This document shows, one piece after another, positions 18,071 to 29,620 of a DNA stretch of 64,000 bases (its first letter is position 1; each line of letters starts with the position of its first letter). The notes below the pieces were generated by a model. It saw only the letters and a program-made list of their open reading frames with translations. It was not told where the DNA came from and ran no database searches. Source of the DNA: Sciurus carolinensis (taxonomy: Eukaryota > Chordata > Mammalia > Rodentia > Sciuridae). Location of the stretch: contig NC_062218.1 of the NCBI RefSeq assembly GCF_902686445.1, positions 131,000,594 through 131,064,593 of the forward strand, given 5' to 3'. The position numbers were made by a program, and so were the translations under genes.

Positions 18071-19035
18071 GCCCTGTTGTTCAGCCTGTAGAAAGGTGAG
18101 TATTGTTAGAAATGACTCAGGAGTGTCTGGGAGTAGAGAAAGAAGGCTTCCTGGAGTGAGGCATTGGACTTTGTCCTAGAAAGGTGGAGAGGAATCTTCT
18201 AGGCACCCCAAACAGGAGGTTTGAAGCAGAGGGGCCAGTCTGGGCAAAGGCATGGAAGAATGCATCGTCAAGTTCTGGTGAGCCAGGGCAGCAGAGCCAG
18301 GTAATGCCTTTTAACAGTCCTTGTATTGAAGAGTGTTGACCCAATCTTTTAGATGCTTCTACTTTGTCCATCATGGTCTAACCCATCTTTTTTCTTGGCA
18401 TGGTTACTTGAAGATCCTCTCAGGGCTTTGACCTCTCCTAACTCTTGTCCCATTATATTAGGGTCACAAAGAACGAAGTCAAGACAGATGAGGACTCTTT
18501 GGATGAAATCAGCTGACTATTGACTGGGTTGTTTAGAATCTGTGCTAAGATGTCTTTACCTGTTTGGATATTAGAGCCCTTAGGTGTGGAACCCTGACCC
18601 TATTTGATTTGGAAGCACTTGGGTTGTACTGTCAGATCATCCTAGGCTCTAGGCTGCTTGAATGTAAGTATGTCTGCAAGCTTCAGTCTTCCATTCTGGG
18701 TAGTAGAATTTTCCCACAAGTGAGGAATAAGTATCATCTTGTGTGCTTAGTACTAAGGGAGCACTATGAACAGCCCTGAAGATGCTCCATCCTCTGACCC
18801 CAGCTTCCCTTGAATGAAAGGGAGGGGTGAGAGGAGGGCTGCTCCAGCAGTAGTTTGAGGCTGTGAAGGGGCCTACCTGCTGTGCTAAGGAGGTAAACCC
18901 TAGGTCTGCTTCAGGACTTTGAAGGCCTTTAAGCAGTTGAGAGTAGTATTTTAGGAAGACCACCTGGGGCAGTATGGAGTCTCACTGATCTAAGGAGAGA
19001 GTTCCTTGAAGCAGTGCAGTCCTTGAAGCAGTGCA
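18071..19035. other. Intergenic stretch without recognised features
   Basis: No supported gene or named repeat. At the right end a perfect 17-bp tandem duplication CCTTGAAGCAGTGCAGT occurs at 19004-19020 and 19021-19037. Confidence 0.5.
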
Positions 19036-19365
19036 GTGCCTCTGTGATTCCACTGCATCTTGAATTCCTGGAAGGCCTGTTAAGGCACATGACCTTAGGT
19101 CCTATCCCCAGAGCTTTTAGATCCCTACCAAGAGTCTGAGAATTTACAATTAATTCCTTCCTTCCTTCCTTTCTTTCCCTTCCTTTCTTCCTTTCCTTTC
19201 TTTCCAGAATTGGAGTTTTAACCAAAGGGTACTTTACCACTGAGCCACATCCCCAGGCATTTTAAAAATTTTTTCTATTTTGAGACAGGTTCTCATAGAA
19301 TTGCTGAGGGAATTACTAATTTCTAACAGATTTCCAGGGAGATGCTGCTACTGTGACTACTGAAT
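19036..19365 (+). repeat. hAT-Charlie (MER20-like) element split by a SINE
   Basis: 'tcttgaattcctggaaggcctgttaaggcac...gtctgagaatttacaatt' continues after the SINE as 'actaatttctaacagatttccagggagatgctgctac'. Removing 19151-19308 restores one element. Confidence 0.6.
19151..19308 (-). repeat. B1-dID SINE with (TTCC)n edge
   Basis: A TTCC/TTTC tract (19155-19204) leads into 'aaagggtactttaccactgagccacatcccca' and a short B1 remnant 'ttgagacaggttctcatagaattgctga'. Confidence 0.8.
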
Positions 19366-19394
19366 CATTTACATACGTGGGCCTGGCCCAGGGT

Positions 19395-19605
19395 GCTACT
19401 AGCTTAAACTTCAAATGTTCCACATGTAGCTAACCACATAGCCTTGTGTGAGCCTCACTTTCCTCATTGGTAAATGGGATACTACCTGTCTCCAAAGAAT
19501 GTGTTAAGAATCCCATGAAATAATGTACGTAAGTACTCAACACAATTCCTGCAGTTAACATTCAATAGTAGGAGGTTGTTCTATTATTTTTATTAATACC
19601 AGACT
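19395..19605 (+). repeat. MIR
   Basis: 'cacatagccttgtgtgagcctcactttcctcattggtaaatggg' and 'aataatgtacgtaagtactcaacac' follow MIR. Confidence 0.7.
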
Positions 19606-20440
19606 GTTGCAGAAGTCCACGGGGAGATGGAGGTGAGCCTGAATGGGGCCAGTGGCTGAGGGAGGGAGGGAAGGTAATCTGATTTCTCCAAGGCTTAAAG
19701 TCCTTTGATCCTCTCATTGTAGAGAATATAAGAGTAATTCTTTCCGGTAGTCAAAACTGTTAAAACCTTCCTGCTGGTTCCAGTGTGGCCACCAGAGGGC
19801 AGTGGAGCCAAGGCTGCAGGTGGAACACTGCTGGGTTCCCAGGTGGAGGCTGGTGTGTGCATTCAGTCTTTATTTCTGTTCTGAAGCCTAATTGTGTATT
19901 TGCACTGGACCATCCTCTCCTTCCTTGCTTTGTGTACTTGCTGACATTTTGGAGAAACTTCACATTGCAGGGCCACTTTGAGTTCCTATTTGTTTTGTTG
20001 CCTGGAATTAGCAGTGGTTGAAGTGTGCTGCTTTCTGGCAGTTTTACTTATTTCTCAAGGGCACAGGCAGCACAGAACATGGGGGCTTGCTCCTTGGAGC
20101 TAGGTAGAGCAGAGAATGAACCACAGTTGTTCTTCTGACAGTTAAAAACTTGGGACCTGTTCCATCTTGCATTCCTCCCCCACTTTCTAGCCCTTGTACC
20201 CTTTGATCCTGTGGGTGGAGAAATAAAGGGAACTCCAAATCCTTAATTCATTTTGAAGGCTAGCTGGAACCAGGGCTTTCTAGAGTCCTGGTAAACAGCT
20301 CCAGTTGGACCATTTCAGAGAAGTGCAGGTGTTCTTTCAAGGTCAGAGAATGTGGTGAGGGAAAGAAAGAGAACTGGAAGCATGTTTATATTTGGTGGTC
20401 TACCTTGAGTCAAACCTGTGCTTTGACTTTATTCCACCAA
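19606..20440. other. Intergenic stretch, apparently unique sequence
   Basis: No named repeat or gene. Open frames at 19760-20021 and 20044-20238 overlap on both strands and match nothing I recognise. Confidence 0.45.
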
Positions 20441-20444
20441 GAAA

Positions 20445-20625
20445 CATCCACTGATTGTGTGGTGTGGGCCAGGAACTGTGCTAAGTGATTTCCATATATT
20501 AACTCTTCTAACCCTGATAACTGCCCATGAGGTATTGTTAATCCCAGGGAAACTGAGGCTCACGGAGAGCTCAAGAATGGTGCTGCCAGAAATTCAAACA
20601 GCGTGTCTGACTCCAGGTTCTTAAA
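20445..20625 (-). repeat. MIR
   Basis: 'gggccaggaactgtgctaagtgatttccatatattaac', 'gcccatgaggtattgttaatcccagggaaactgaggctca' and 'gtgtctgactccaggttctt' are reverse-complement MIR, well preserved. Confidence 0.85.
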
Positions 20626-20761
20626 AAAACATTGGGCTTGGTTGATTCCATTTTTAGCCAAGCTCTTTTTAGAACAGGGCTATATAAACATTAGGAAGGA
20701 GAAGATCAGTGTTATGATGAAGCAGCTTACTGACAACTCAGGATCCCACGGCATGGGGTGC

Positions 20762-21003
20762 TGATAGGATTAGGAGCCAGATTGCCTGGGTTCAAATCCT
20801 GGCTTCCACTTACTGTCTGTGACTGTAGGCAGATTCTTTGATGTTTGAGCCTTAGTTTCCTCATTTGTAAAATGAAGGGTAATAATAGTAACTACCTCAC
20901 TAGTTTGTTTTGAGAGTTAAATGAGTTAATTCATATAAAGTGCTTATATCAATGCCTGACTCAAAAGTAATCCCTCAGTAAATGGTAACTAATATTATTA
21001 TCA
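20762..21003 (+). repeat. MIR, nearly full length
   Basis: 'aggagccagattgcctgggttcaaatcctggcttcc', 'tgagccttagtttcctcatttgtaaaatgaaggg' and 'gagttaattcatataaagtgcttatatcaatgcctg' cover the core and 3' domain in order. Confidence 0.9.
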
Positions 21004-21391
21004 TAATTTAATTATTATGTTATATTTACTAATGCATTCTCAGGGCTTGGTGTATGTTAGGGGTTGGCAAGTGTTTATTGAATAAAATGATCTCTGAGCT
21101 CTGGTGAATGCCAGGTGCTGGCTTGATACAAAATGGAATCCATTTCAGACCTGTCCTCTGGACTTCTCAGAGCTCAGACATAGGTGCTAATTGCTATAAA
21201 AGGCAGAAACCTTCCCTGGAGATCCTGACATGGCAAAGAACACTTTTGGACTGGGACAAGGGTTTGGGCCAGTTTCAGAGGAGGTGGCTTTTGAATGGGT
21301 ATGGAAGAAGGAGGCAATGTGAACTGGGCCAGAGAATTCAGGTTTCTCTTGGGCCTAAACACTTCCAGGTTCAAAAAGGATTGTTGGGAGT

Positions 21392-21521
21392 CTGGGGCTA
21401 TAGCTCAGTGGTAGAGTGCTGCCTTACACGTATGAGGTACTGGTTTGATTCTCAGCACCACATAAAATTAAATAAATAAGGTATCGTGTCCACATACAAC
21501 TAAAAAACAATATTTAAAAAA
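21392..21521 (+). repeat. ID SINE
   Basis: Sense tRNA-Ala-like ID: 'tggggctatagctcagtggtagagtgc' contains the A-box and 'ggtttgattctcagcacc' the B-box, followed by 'taaataaataagg' and an A-rich tail. Confidence 0.92.
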
Positions 21522-21536
21522 GTTGGATTTTGTTCA

Positions 21537-21655
21537 TTTAACAAATATTCATCCAGGTTGGAGTCAGGCACAATGACACAGTAGTGGCTTTTGACTTAGT
21601 CTCTGCCCTCAAGTTCCCTGGGTCTCATGGGATAGCACCCAAGGAACCAAGTGAT
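21537..21655 (-). repeat. L2 3'-end fragment
   Basis: 'ttaacaaatattcatccagg', 'gtcaggcacaatgacacag' and 'gtctctgccctcaagttccc' match the antisense L2 tail. Confidence 0.55.
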
Positions 21656-22200
21656 GATAATTCAGTATGATGAGGAAGACAGTATTTACTTGGGCCTCTT
21701 AAATATATGAAAGGGACACTCATATCAGACTGGTTTAAGCAGAGAAGGAATTAACCGTCTTATGTGTTTGGAATATATTGTAGCATGACTGGATCCAAGG
21801 TCTCAAAATCTATCCTGAGGAAACCATTTCTCTCTTGTGCCTGCTTTTTTCTGTTTTGGCTTTACTCTTTGGCAAGCTCTCTTTTTGCAGTGTCATGGAT
21901 GACCCTTAGCAGAAAGAGGATGCCTCTACTGTCACAGGATGAGTCTCATTGGACATCTTTGGTCACATGCATATTCTATGGCTAGGGGGATAACCTACTC
22001 ACCCCTGAAAAGGTAGGGAGAGTGCAGGACATTTCAGTTCTATCCAAATCACAAGAACTGAGGTGACAGTTGGTGTTACAATATGACTCCTCAAACAAAA
22101 TTCAGATGCTGTCAATGGAGTTGGTAGAATGAATACTCAGGTGAAATTCTTAGATGTCCACTACAGCTACCACATGGGAAGAGAAAACTCACTAATTGAG
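21656..22200. other. Intergenic stretch without recognised features
   Basis: No repeat or gene recognised. A + strand open frame at 21764-21985 has no known domain. Confidence 0.45.
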
Positions 22201-22204
22201 ATCC

Positions 22205-22690
22205 CTGGCTTGGGACTCCAGGTCCTAGGGATGAATCTCAGTTCTACATTTAACAGTTGTGTGACCATGACTGGGTCACTTCACCTATCAACCTGAGTCT
22301 ATGTCTCCATCAGCAAAATAAATATGATGGTCCACATTGTCAACTTGAATCAACATGAGAACATATTGCAAAGGGACCAGGCAAACTTGGCAGGTGTCAC
22401 TGTAATTTGGTGTAGCACGAACTGTAAAGTTTCTGATTGTTATTTGACCAGCTCCAGGGCAGCTGTCCGCAGAGAAGGCAGCTGGGCATAGCAGAAAGAG
22501 CCAAAGTACCCTGGGTTCAAATCTTAAATTTGTTACTTACTAACTACTTTTCTCCCTCCATGAAATGAAGATCATTATTCCTGCCTCCCAGGGTTGGGAG
22601 AAGTGACAAGGTGATATATAATCAGGATCCTTCATACACATATGATAGCTGATAGTCAGCACATGCTGGTCTGTAACTAATGATAGATAT
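22205..22690 (+). repeat. Two MIR fragments
   Basis: First at about 22205-22335 ('gatgaatctcagttctacatttaacagttgtgtgaccatgac'); second at about 22475-22690 ('gcagaaagagccaaagtaccctgggttcaaatc', 'catgaaatgaagatcattattcctgcctccc'). Confidence 0.65.
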
Positions 22691-23135
22691 ATTCTTAGTA
22701 CACTCCAGAGTGTGCCAGGAGTCCAGGTGCAAATCTGTCAGGACAGATCATGTGCTCTGGGAACAAACAAACACCTGTCCTTCTGGACAGCAGCCAAGGT
22801 CCCCCGGAAGTCTTTGTGTATACTGGCCCTTCCCTCCTTTATTTCAGCTTGGGGTAGGTTCAGCCTCACAGAGGTTCATATTTAAGTATTAACTACCCCT
22901 CCAGCTCTGTTATCAGCCTGTCTTTCATTTCCGCCCCAAGGTTTTCAGTCAGACAGTTTGAGCAGAATCTCATCTGGAGTGTGTTAACTGTTCTCTCCCA
23001 TCATTGGCAGAGAGCTGGGATCAGCTCAGCATTAGAACAAGTTGTAAGTAAACACATATGAAAAAATGTGGCCTCTCCTCCAATCACATATCCTTGTCTT
23101 AGAATTGGACAGTTTCAAATCAGAGAAACCAAAGA
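22691..23135. other. Intergenic stretch, apparently unique
   Basis: No repeat or gene recognised. The part at 22880-23050 lacks repeat hallmarks and could be unique DNA. Confidence 0.4.
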
Positions 23136-23139
23136 GTCT

Positions 23140-23430
23140 TTAGAAAATACCTTGGAGATCATTTAGTTTAGCCAATCCATTTTATAGGAGAGTAAATTAA
23201 AATGTTTGACTAAATTGTCCATGTCCATACAGATAACTTGATAATAGAGACAGAGCAGTAAATCAGACCTTCTGACTCTTAGTTTCAAACTTTTACCAGG
23301 ATAATATGGTGATTTGATCATTCAGTCACTCCAATAACATGTATTGAATATTAACTATTATATTCCAGGCTCTTTTCTGGGTGCTGTGAAAACAAGTTGA
23401 AAACAATTTTTGCTCTTGAAATTCTTGTAA
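23140..23430 (-). repeat. MIR then L2 fragments
   Basis: A diverged antisense MIR ('ccaatccattttataggagagtaaatt...gtccatacagataacttgataat') is followed by an antisense L2 tail ('acatgtattgaatattaactattatattccaggctcttttctgggtgctgtg'). Confidence 0.6.
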
Positions 23431-23458
23431 AATTTCCATTCCATTCCTCTATCTTTTT

Positions 23459-23512
23459 ACCCACCCATCCATCCATCATCCATTCATCCATCCGTCATCC
23501 ATTCATCTGTAA
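23459..23512. repeat. (CATC)n-type simple repeat
   Basis: Imperfect runs of 'catccatccatcatccattcatcc'. Confidence 0.8.
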
Positions 23513-23554
23513 TTCATGTTTCCATGCAATTCCCTGTCATTCATTTGTCTTTTT

Positions 23555-23739
23555 TGGGGGAATGGTACCGGGGATTGAACTCAGGGGCACTCGACCACTG
23601 AGCCACCTCCTCAGTCCTATTTTATATTTTATGTAGAGACAGGGTCTCATGGAGTTGCTTAGTATCTTGCTTTTGCTGAAGCTGGCTTTGAACCCCTGAT
23701 CCTCCTGCCTCAGCCTCCTGAGCTGCTGGGATTACACGT
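23555..23739 (-). repeat. B1-dID SINE with 14-bp target duplication
   Basis: One of the least diverged copies: 'ggtaccggggattgaactcaggggcactcgaccactgagccacc', 'gacagggtctcatggagttgc' and 'gctgggattaca'. It is flanked by TCATTTGTCTTTTT at 23541-23554 and 23740-23753. Confidence 0.95.
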
Positions 23740-23834
23740 CATTTGTCTTTTTGTTCATCTCTTCACCTCACCATTCATCTGCTAATCTGTTCATTTTTCC
23801 CATCCATCCATGAGTACATCTGTTTATTTCTATC

Positions 23835-23945
23835 CATTCAACCAGCCATCAATGTGTCTAGGTGGCCCCAAGTCTTGGGCTGTGCTAGGGATGGAGAAAA
23901 ATAAAAAACAATCTTTGTTTCTTAGGTTTTACCTCTAGTGGGGAA
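23835..23945 (-). repeat. L2 3'-end fragment
   Basis: 'gtgctagggatggagaaaaataaaaaacaatctttg', then 'cctctagtgggg', as in the antisense L2 tail. Confidence 0.5.
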
Positions 23946-24189
23946 ATGCACACAGAAAGCTGCCTTTAAGGGCTCTTTGTGCATAAAAAGGAACTTGCAG
24001 TTTGCCTTTTATTTCTGAGAAATCTTCATTCAGAGGGTGAAAATATAGCCACTTCTTTGGTAGGAGTTTGCCACTGCGAAAAATGGGGAAGAACCTTCTG
24101 GACTGAGGAAACATGGGGGTAAATGCATGAGGATATCTGGTGGGTTTGGGAGGGAGAGGCATTCTATGTCATTTGATGACTCATTCTAA

Positions 24190-25020
24190 GAGTGAACTGG
24201 CCAGTTAATACTCAAGAGAAGTTGTCTAAGGCTATTTGAAAAGACCTTGAATACCAGACTTGAAGGCAGAATATTACCCTGTGGGTATCTGGAAACCACT
24301 GCAGGGTTTTCAGCAAGAAGTGTCATAGGTCAGTGAGCATTTTAGAAAGATCACTCTAGGTGGTTAGATCAGAGAAGGAGAGACTGGATGTATGAAGAGT
24401 GTTGAAAGGCTGTTCTAACAGTCCTGGGAGAGTCGACATCATGGCCTAAATCAAGGTGTTGGCAGTAGAGATGGGGCCTGTGGGATGGGATTTGAGTGAC
24501 GTGGAGAAAGAGTTAATAGAGATGTCTGATGAAGAGACAGATGACAATGTCATTTGCATAAAGACCACAGGAAGAAGAGGATTTTGTGGGGTGGGAACAA
24601 TAACAGTCAGTTTTAGACATGCTGCTTCTGAGATATATGTGGTATAGCTAGAAGGTAGTTATTTTAGGCTCTGGAATTTGTACAAGATGGGACTGGAGAG
24701 GACAGGGCGAGATGTCTGGGGTGTGGAGAGTGTTGACTGTATCCAGAGTAGCAGAAAATAACTAGGATGGAAAGGGGGCCTTGACTTACTTCTTGGAGGG
24801 GATAGACCTTCTGGATTGCAGTGGACTGTCTCAAGGAGGGAGTAGAAGGAGGAGTAGAGCTGTGTGGACTTTAATTATCCCATGGTTACTCCCATTGTTG
24901 ACATTAGGGGGAACCAAGTGAAGTGTATTTGGAAACTACCTGTGTTGTCTTTGCAACTCTTCTGTGGAGTATCAAATTATTTCAAAGTAGAAGTTTTAAA
25001 AAACTCCACAAAACCAGAAG
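24190..25020. other. Old non-LTR-like remnant and unassigned sequence
   Basis: 'gaccttgaataccagacttgaagg', 'gaaaccactgcagggttttcagcaagaagtg', 'agaaagatcactctaggtgg' and 'gtcctgggagagtcgacatcatggc' resemble a common old (L2/CR1-related) repeat, minus orientation. The open frame at 24456-24647 lies in it and is not taken as a gene. 24700-25020 is unassigned. Confidence 0.4.
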
Positions 25021-25066
25021 TAGATTGTAGATTATAGCAGTGCATCCATTGTTGTCTTTTTTTTCC

Positions 25067-25385
25067 CCATTAGTTCCTTTTAGTTACACATAATATTAGA
25101 GTTCATTTTGATATAATTAGACAAACATGAATATAACTTGCTGTAATTTCATTCCCATTATATTCCCTTTCTCACCCCTCTTCCCTCCCCCATCCTCTTT
25201 CTGCTATTTATTCATAGTTTTTTAAAATTAGTGTCTTGTGGACGTACATGAAGGGGAGATTCACTGTGGTACATTCATATATATACATAGGAAAGTTAGG
25301 TCAGATTCATTTCACATTCTTCCTCTTTTCCATCTCTTCTTTCCCTCAGTCCCTTTCTTCTACCCACTGATCTCTCTTCTATTTT
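25067..25385 (-). mobile_element. L1 3' end, antisense
   Basis: 'ttagttccttttagttacacataatattagagttcattttgatataattag' is the reverse complement of the L1 3' end seen elsewhere in the window, followed by its C/T-rich 3' UTR tract. Confidence 0.75.
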
Positions 25386-25550
25386 TAAAATAGCTTTTGT
25401 GATGTACAATAAATTATATATAAAGTATATAGTTTGGTAGGTTTTGAAATATATGTTCCTTCATGAAACCCAGCACCATAATCAGGGTAGTGAAGATACC
25501 CATTTCCCATTAACATTTTTTCCATGTTGCAGTGTTACTCTTTTACTCTG

Positions 25551-25617
25551 CCTGCCCCCGCCAGGCTACCACTGTGCTAGGCGAGTTCTCTGCCACTGAG
25601 CTACAACCCCAGCCCCA
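25551..25617 (-). repeat. ID fragment
   Basis: 'ggctaccactgtgctaggcgagttctctgccactgagctacaaccccagcccc' matches the reverse-complement ID 5' half. Confidence 0.8.
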
Positions 25618-25867
25618 TGCTGAGTTAATTTTTATAGATGATGATATAAGTATGGATCCCAATTATAACTTAGTATATGGATAGCCAGTTCTACCATTCA
25701 CTGAGAAGGTGTGGTCCATTGTGTTTTTCTTTGCACCTTTGTAAAAAAAATTCACATGTATATATGTGTCTATTTCTTGACCATCTCTTCAGTTTTACTG
25801 ATCTAAGTGACTATTTTTGATGCCAATTTCACACTATCTTGATTAATGAAGATTTAGAGTTATTCTT

Positions 25868-26078
25868 TTTTGTGTGTGGAGGAGGGTACCAGGGATTGAA
25901 CTTGGGGCACTGGACAACTGAGTCACATCCCTAGCCCTATTTTGTATTTTATTTAGAGACAGGGTCTTACTGAGTTGCTTAGCACCTCTCTTTTGCTGAG
26001 GCTGGCTTTAAACTTGTGATCCTCCTGCTCAGCCTCCCAAGTTGCTGGGTTACAGGCATGCTCCACTGTGCCTGGCTT
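25868..26078 (-). repeat. B1-dID SINE with 12-bp target duplication
   Basis: 'gggtaccagggattgaacttggggcactggac', 'gagacagggtcttactgagttgc', 'gctgaggctggctttaaac' and 'cactgtgcctggc'. Flanks AGAGTTATTCTT (25856-25867) and AGAGTAATTCTT (26079-26090) differ at one base. Confidence 0.93.
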
Positions 26079-26872
26079 AGAGTAATTCTTGAAGTCGCTT
26101 GGTCCTTGCCTTCCAACTTTGTTCTATTTCAGAGGGATGTGTGTGTGTGTGTGTATGTACATGTGTACTTATGCATGCATGAATTCTAGCTTCTTTGCAT
26201 TTCTTTATGAATTTTAGAATTAACTTGCCAATTTACACAAAAAGTTTCCTGATATTTTAATTGGGATTATGTTGAATAAATAGAACAATGTAGGGAGAAT
26301 TGACATGTTAATAATATGATTGTATTTAACAAAGTGTGTCTCTAGGTATATGGTTCTTTTAGTACTTTGAATGTGTTGCTCCATTGTCTGTTTCCCTGCT
26401 TTCATTGTTTTGGATGAGAACTCTGTGCTATTCTTATCTTTATTCCTCTATAGGACAGCATCCCCTGCATTTTAAGATTTTCTTTTATTACTGGTTTTGA
26501 GGAATTTAATTATGATGTTTCTTGTTCATAGAGTTTTGTTGAGGATTTTGGATCAGTGGGTTTGTAGTTTTCATCAAATCTAGAAAAAATTGGATTTTTC
26601 AAATACTTTTCTGTCCACCCTATTCGACAGAAACTCTAGTTGCATGTATACCAGGCTGCTTGAAGTTGTTCTGTGGTTTACTGGCACTCTTTTCATTTTT
26701 TAAAACCATGTTTCCTCTTATGTGTTTCATTTCGGACAATTTCTGTTGTTGTGTCTTTAAGTTCACTGACACTTTTACTTGTGATAACCAATAATGCTGT
26801 CAATCCTATCCAGTATATTTTCCATCTATCATGGTATAGTTTTTATCTGTTAAAAATCAACTTAGGTCTATT

Positions 26873-26990
26873 TTAAATATATATAATGTATATATGATAT
26901 ACCTATTTTATATATATTTGTGTATATATGCTTATATATTTATGTATGTGTATATATTTATATATTTATAGATATGTACATATTTATCTT
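26873..26990. repeat. AT-rich (TATA)n-type simple repeat
   Basis: About 120 bp of TATATA/TGTATA/TTTATA steps. Confidence 0.8.
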
Positions 26991-27974
26991 TTATGGGTCT
27001 TATTAACTTTTTGAAAACATGAAATATTTCAGATTATAGGATTATAGGATTAAAATATGAAAATTTCAATGTCTGTTAATTCTAACATTCATGTCAGTTT
27101 TAGGTTGATTGTGATTGGTTTTTCTCGTTACATTTTTCGGCTTGTTTTCATGCCTATTATTCTCTTATTGGGTGCTGAAAGTGAATTTTACTTGTTGGTT
27201 ACTGGCTAATTTAGCATTCCTAAGTATATTCTTGAACTTTGTTTTGGAAAGCAGCTAAATTTCTTGAAAACAGTTTATTTTTTGTATTCTGCATTGAAGA
27301 TATGTTGTGCAGAACCAGAGCTGTGTATAGTATATGGCTAATTATCTCTCACTGTGATTGCATGACTGAGGATTCTACAGAATGCTCTGTGGAGCAGGAG
27401 GCCTTAAATTTGGCTGGGAGGAATAGGTACTATTTCTGACCTTCAGGTCTGGGAATTTTTCCCTCTGATCTTCTTGAATGATTCTCTGACCTTAGATAGT
27501 GCATGCACTGCTCAGTTCTCTGCTAAATACTCAAGGGAGACCCCATCAAATATCTCCAGAATTCTTTTTCTGCTTAGCTTTCTTCTTTGCCCTTCACATT
27601 CCAGACACCCTGATTCCTTATGTGCCACCCTCTGGATCGCTTCCTGCTTCCTGCTCCACCGCCTGAATTCTTTCTCCAGGCAGTTAGGTAAGGCAGCTAT
27701 AGGCTCACTTTGTTTTTCTGTCTCACAGGGATCATTATCTTTTATTGCCTGACGACCACCAGCTTGAAAACAGTTGTTTCATTTTTTCTTTCCTGGTTTT
27801 TGGTTGAATCAAGAGAGAGGGTAAATCCATTCTCTGCTACTCCATCATACTGGAAGCACAAGTATCCATTACCTTTTTATTACACTATTTTCTTTCAAAA
27901 CATGTATGAGAAGGAAACTTCCTCTGTAAGACAGTGAATAGCTTGATAAAAGGTGTTCTCATTGTCTTGGGATT

Positions 27975-28120
27975 GCTTTACTTTTCAAAGCAAGCCTGTG
28001 AGATGGGTTTCATATCCCATTTTACAGATAAGGGAACTGAGACTCAGAGAGATGATGCTTGTCTAAACTCACACAGTTGTAAAAGGCAGAGCCAGGATTG
28101 AATCCCTGCCCCGTTACACT
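27975..28120 (-). repeat. MIR
   Basis: 'cctgtgagatgggtttcatatcccattttacagataagggaactgagactcagagag' and 'ggcagagccaggattgaatcc' are well-kept reverse-complement MIR. Confidence 0.85.
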
Positions 28121-28900
28121 TGAAGTTTTCAGAAAGGGAAACAACCCCATAGATGGTTGTTATTGTTATACTTTCAAAAGTATTTTTTGGGGGAGGGGAG
28201 GATTGGTATGCTCAGAGAGTAGTATTTCTAAGGTTGCAGGGCCAATGGACCTGGGATCACAGGCCAAGGATCTCTGTGAGTTTTCTTCCCACTACACCTT
28301 TCTTCAACCCATTTAAGAAGCAAATGTGTCTTCTACCCAATGTCCTTCCAGACAGGAGAATTAGGCTTTTTGCCAGAGCTGTAGATCTGGGGATTTGGAA
28401 CTTGACCAGCTTTATGGGCATTCATGGGAAGTAGAGGGGGAGGGAGAGGGAAAGAGGCGGGGGTGAAGAGTACTGGTTGCTCAGGTCCAAGCTAACAGAG
28501 AAAGTGTGGGCAAGAAGAGGGGAGTAGTACCAGAAGGCCAGAGGGAGTGCTCGTGGGTGCAGGACATGGCACTGGGGACAGGGAATAGGTTCATTGGCTC
28601 CCACTGTCTTCCAGTTTGTATGGTTATCTCTGCCCTCCCCCTTCCTCTGAGTGAAAAAGGTGGGAAAATAAAATCATGAAGGCATGAGTAGGTGAGGTGT
28701 TGTGGAGACAGCTTGCCAGGGTGGGCAGCACAGATGACTGGCAGGTGGGGAGGGTGGTAGTGGGAGGAGGATATACAGATCCAAGCTCTCAGAAACAGGG
28801 TGGAGGGTGCTCAGCCTGGGCGTACAGAGTTGGGGGCACTGGTGGGTGATTTTTAGTGAGATTGCCTTTTGACTGGATTTTTTAAAGTGTAAAATGGAAT
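28121..28900. other. Intergenic stretch without recognised features
   Basis: GA-rich on the + strand from 28420 to 28860. Several open frames occur on both strands, all from biased composition. No gene or named repeat. Confidence 0.45.
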
Positions 28901-28904
28901 GGAA

Positions 28905-29060
28905 CATAATAGCTATCATTTATTATGTGTCTATTATATGCTTAGAACTCATTTCACATACATCAACCCATTTTATATCACAATCACCCTATGAGGTAGA
29001 TACTATTATTCCATTTACAGGCAGGGAATCTGAGTCTCAGGGACATGGTGGCTGGTTCAA
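28905..29060 (-). repeat. MIR
   Basis: 'tatcatttattatgtgtctattatatgcttagaac', 'caatcaccctatgaggtagatactattattccatttacagg' and 'gaatctgagtctcaggga'. Confidence 0.8.
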
Positions 29061-29404
29061 ACACCCTTTTCATGCATTCATTCATTCATTTTGAGAGAGA
29101 TGTGCAGGTAATCGGAGCTAGAACCTGCTTAGAAAGAACTCACCCAATGCTCCCCAACCCTACTCCTGCTCTTCCACTTGGCCAATTTAAAGTCAGAAGG
29201 TGAGGTGGAGATGGGGCTTGGGAAAGAAAACAAGGTATTAAAGATACATAAGATGCCAAAAAGCTAAGGAAATTTCATTATATGTTCTCATAATAATCCT
29301 GTTTGGTAAATACCATTGAGAAGACTCCTATTATTTTGTCTACTGAAGAGCAATTCTCCAACTTCAGGAATTAGGAGTTACATACCCAATGCAATCTTCC
29401 TGCC

Positions 29405-29620
29405 TGGATCTGATTTTTTGAACCTAATTTTGTCAATCATGACATTCTATTTCCTTGGCCATGGTAATTAGTTTAGGCATGAGCATGTGACTCAACCCCG
29501 GCCAATCATATCCTTTCCTAGGTTTTTTTTTTTAAACTGGATCAGACAGCCCTATTGACTTCTTCAGCAAATGAGAATGATGTGTCTTCCCAGATCATCT
29601 GACAGACATGCTCCTCACTT
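29405..29620 (+). repeat. Probable old MLT1/MER-type fragment
   Basis: 'gtttaggcatgagcatgtgactcaaccccggccaatcatat' is a recurrent motif of old mammalian repeats, also seen near 43560 and 63200. The family was not pinned down. Confidence 0.4.

Larger units (their letters stand above)
25386..27960 (-). repeat. Old L1, antisense, with SINE insertions
   Basis: A 3' end piece ('ccttcatgaaacccagcaccataatcagggtag'), ORF2 C-terminal region ('ggatagccagttctaccattcactgag', 'gccaatttcacactatcttg') and, from about 26440, upstream L1 sequence. Interrupted by SINEs at 25551-25617 and 25868-26078. An AT-rich simple repeat lies at 26873-26990. All its open frames are broken L1 antisense. Confidence 0.65.

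Noticed and set aside
21392..21470. tRNA-Ala-like sequence
   Set aside because: The A- and B-boxes are present but it is the 5' part of an ID SINE with an A-rich tail, not a tRNA gene. The same applies to 54968-55040 and the antisense copies.
23459..23850. CRISPR-like or satellite array from repeated CATC words
   Set aside because: Microsatellite pattern of irregular period with a SINE in the middle. No regular repeat-spacer structure.
24456..24647. 63-codon acidic open frame
   Set aside because: Lies in an old non-LTR-like remnant. No known family resemblance and no splice context.
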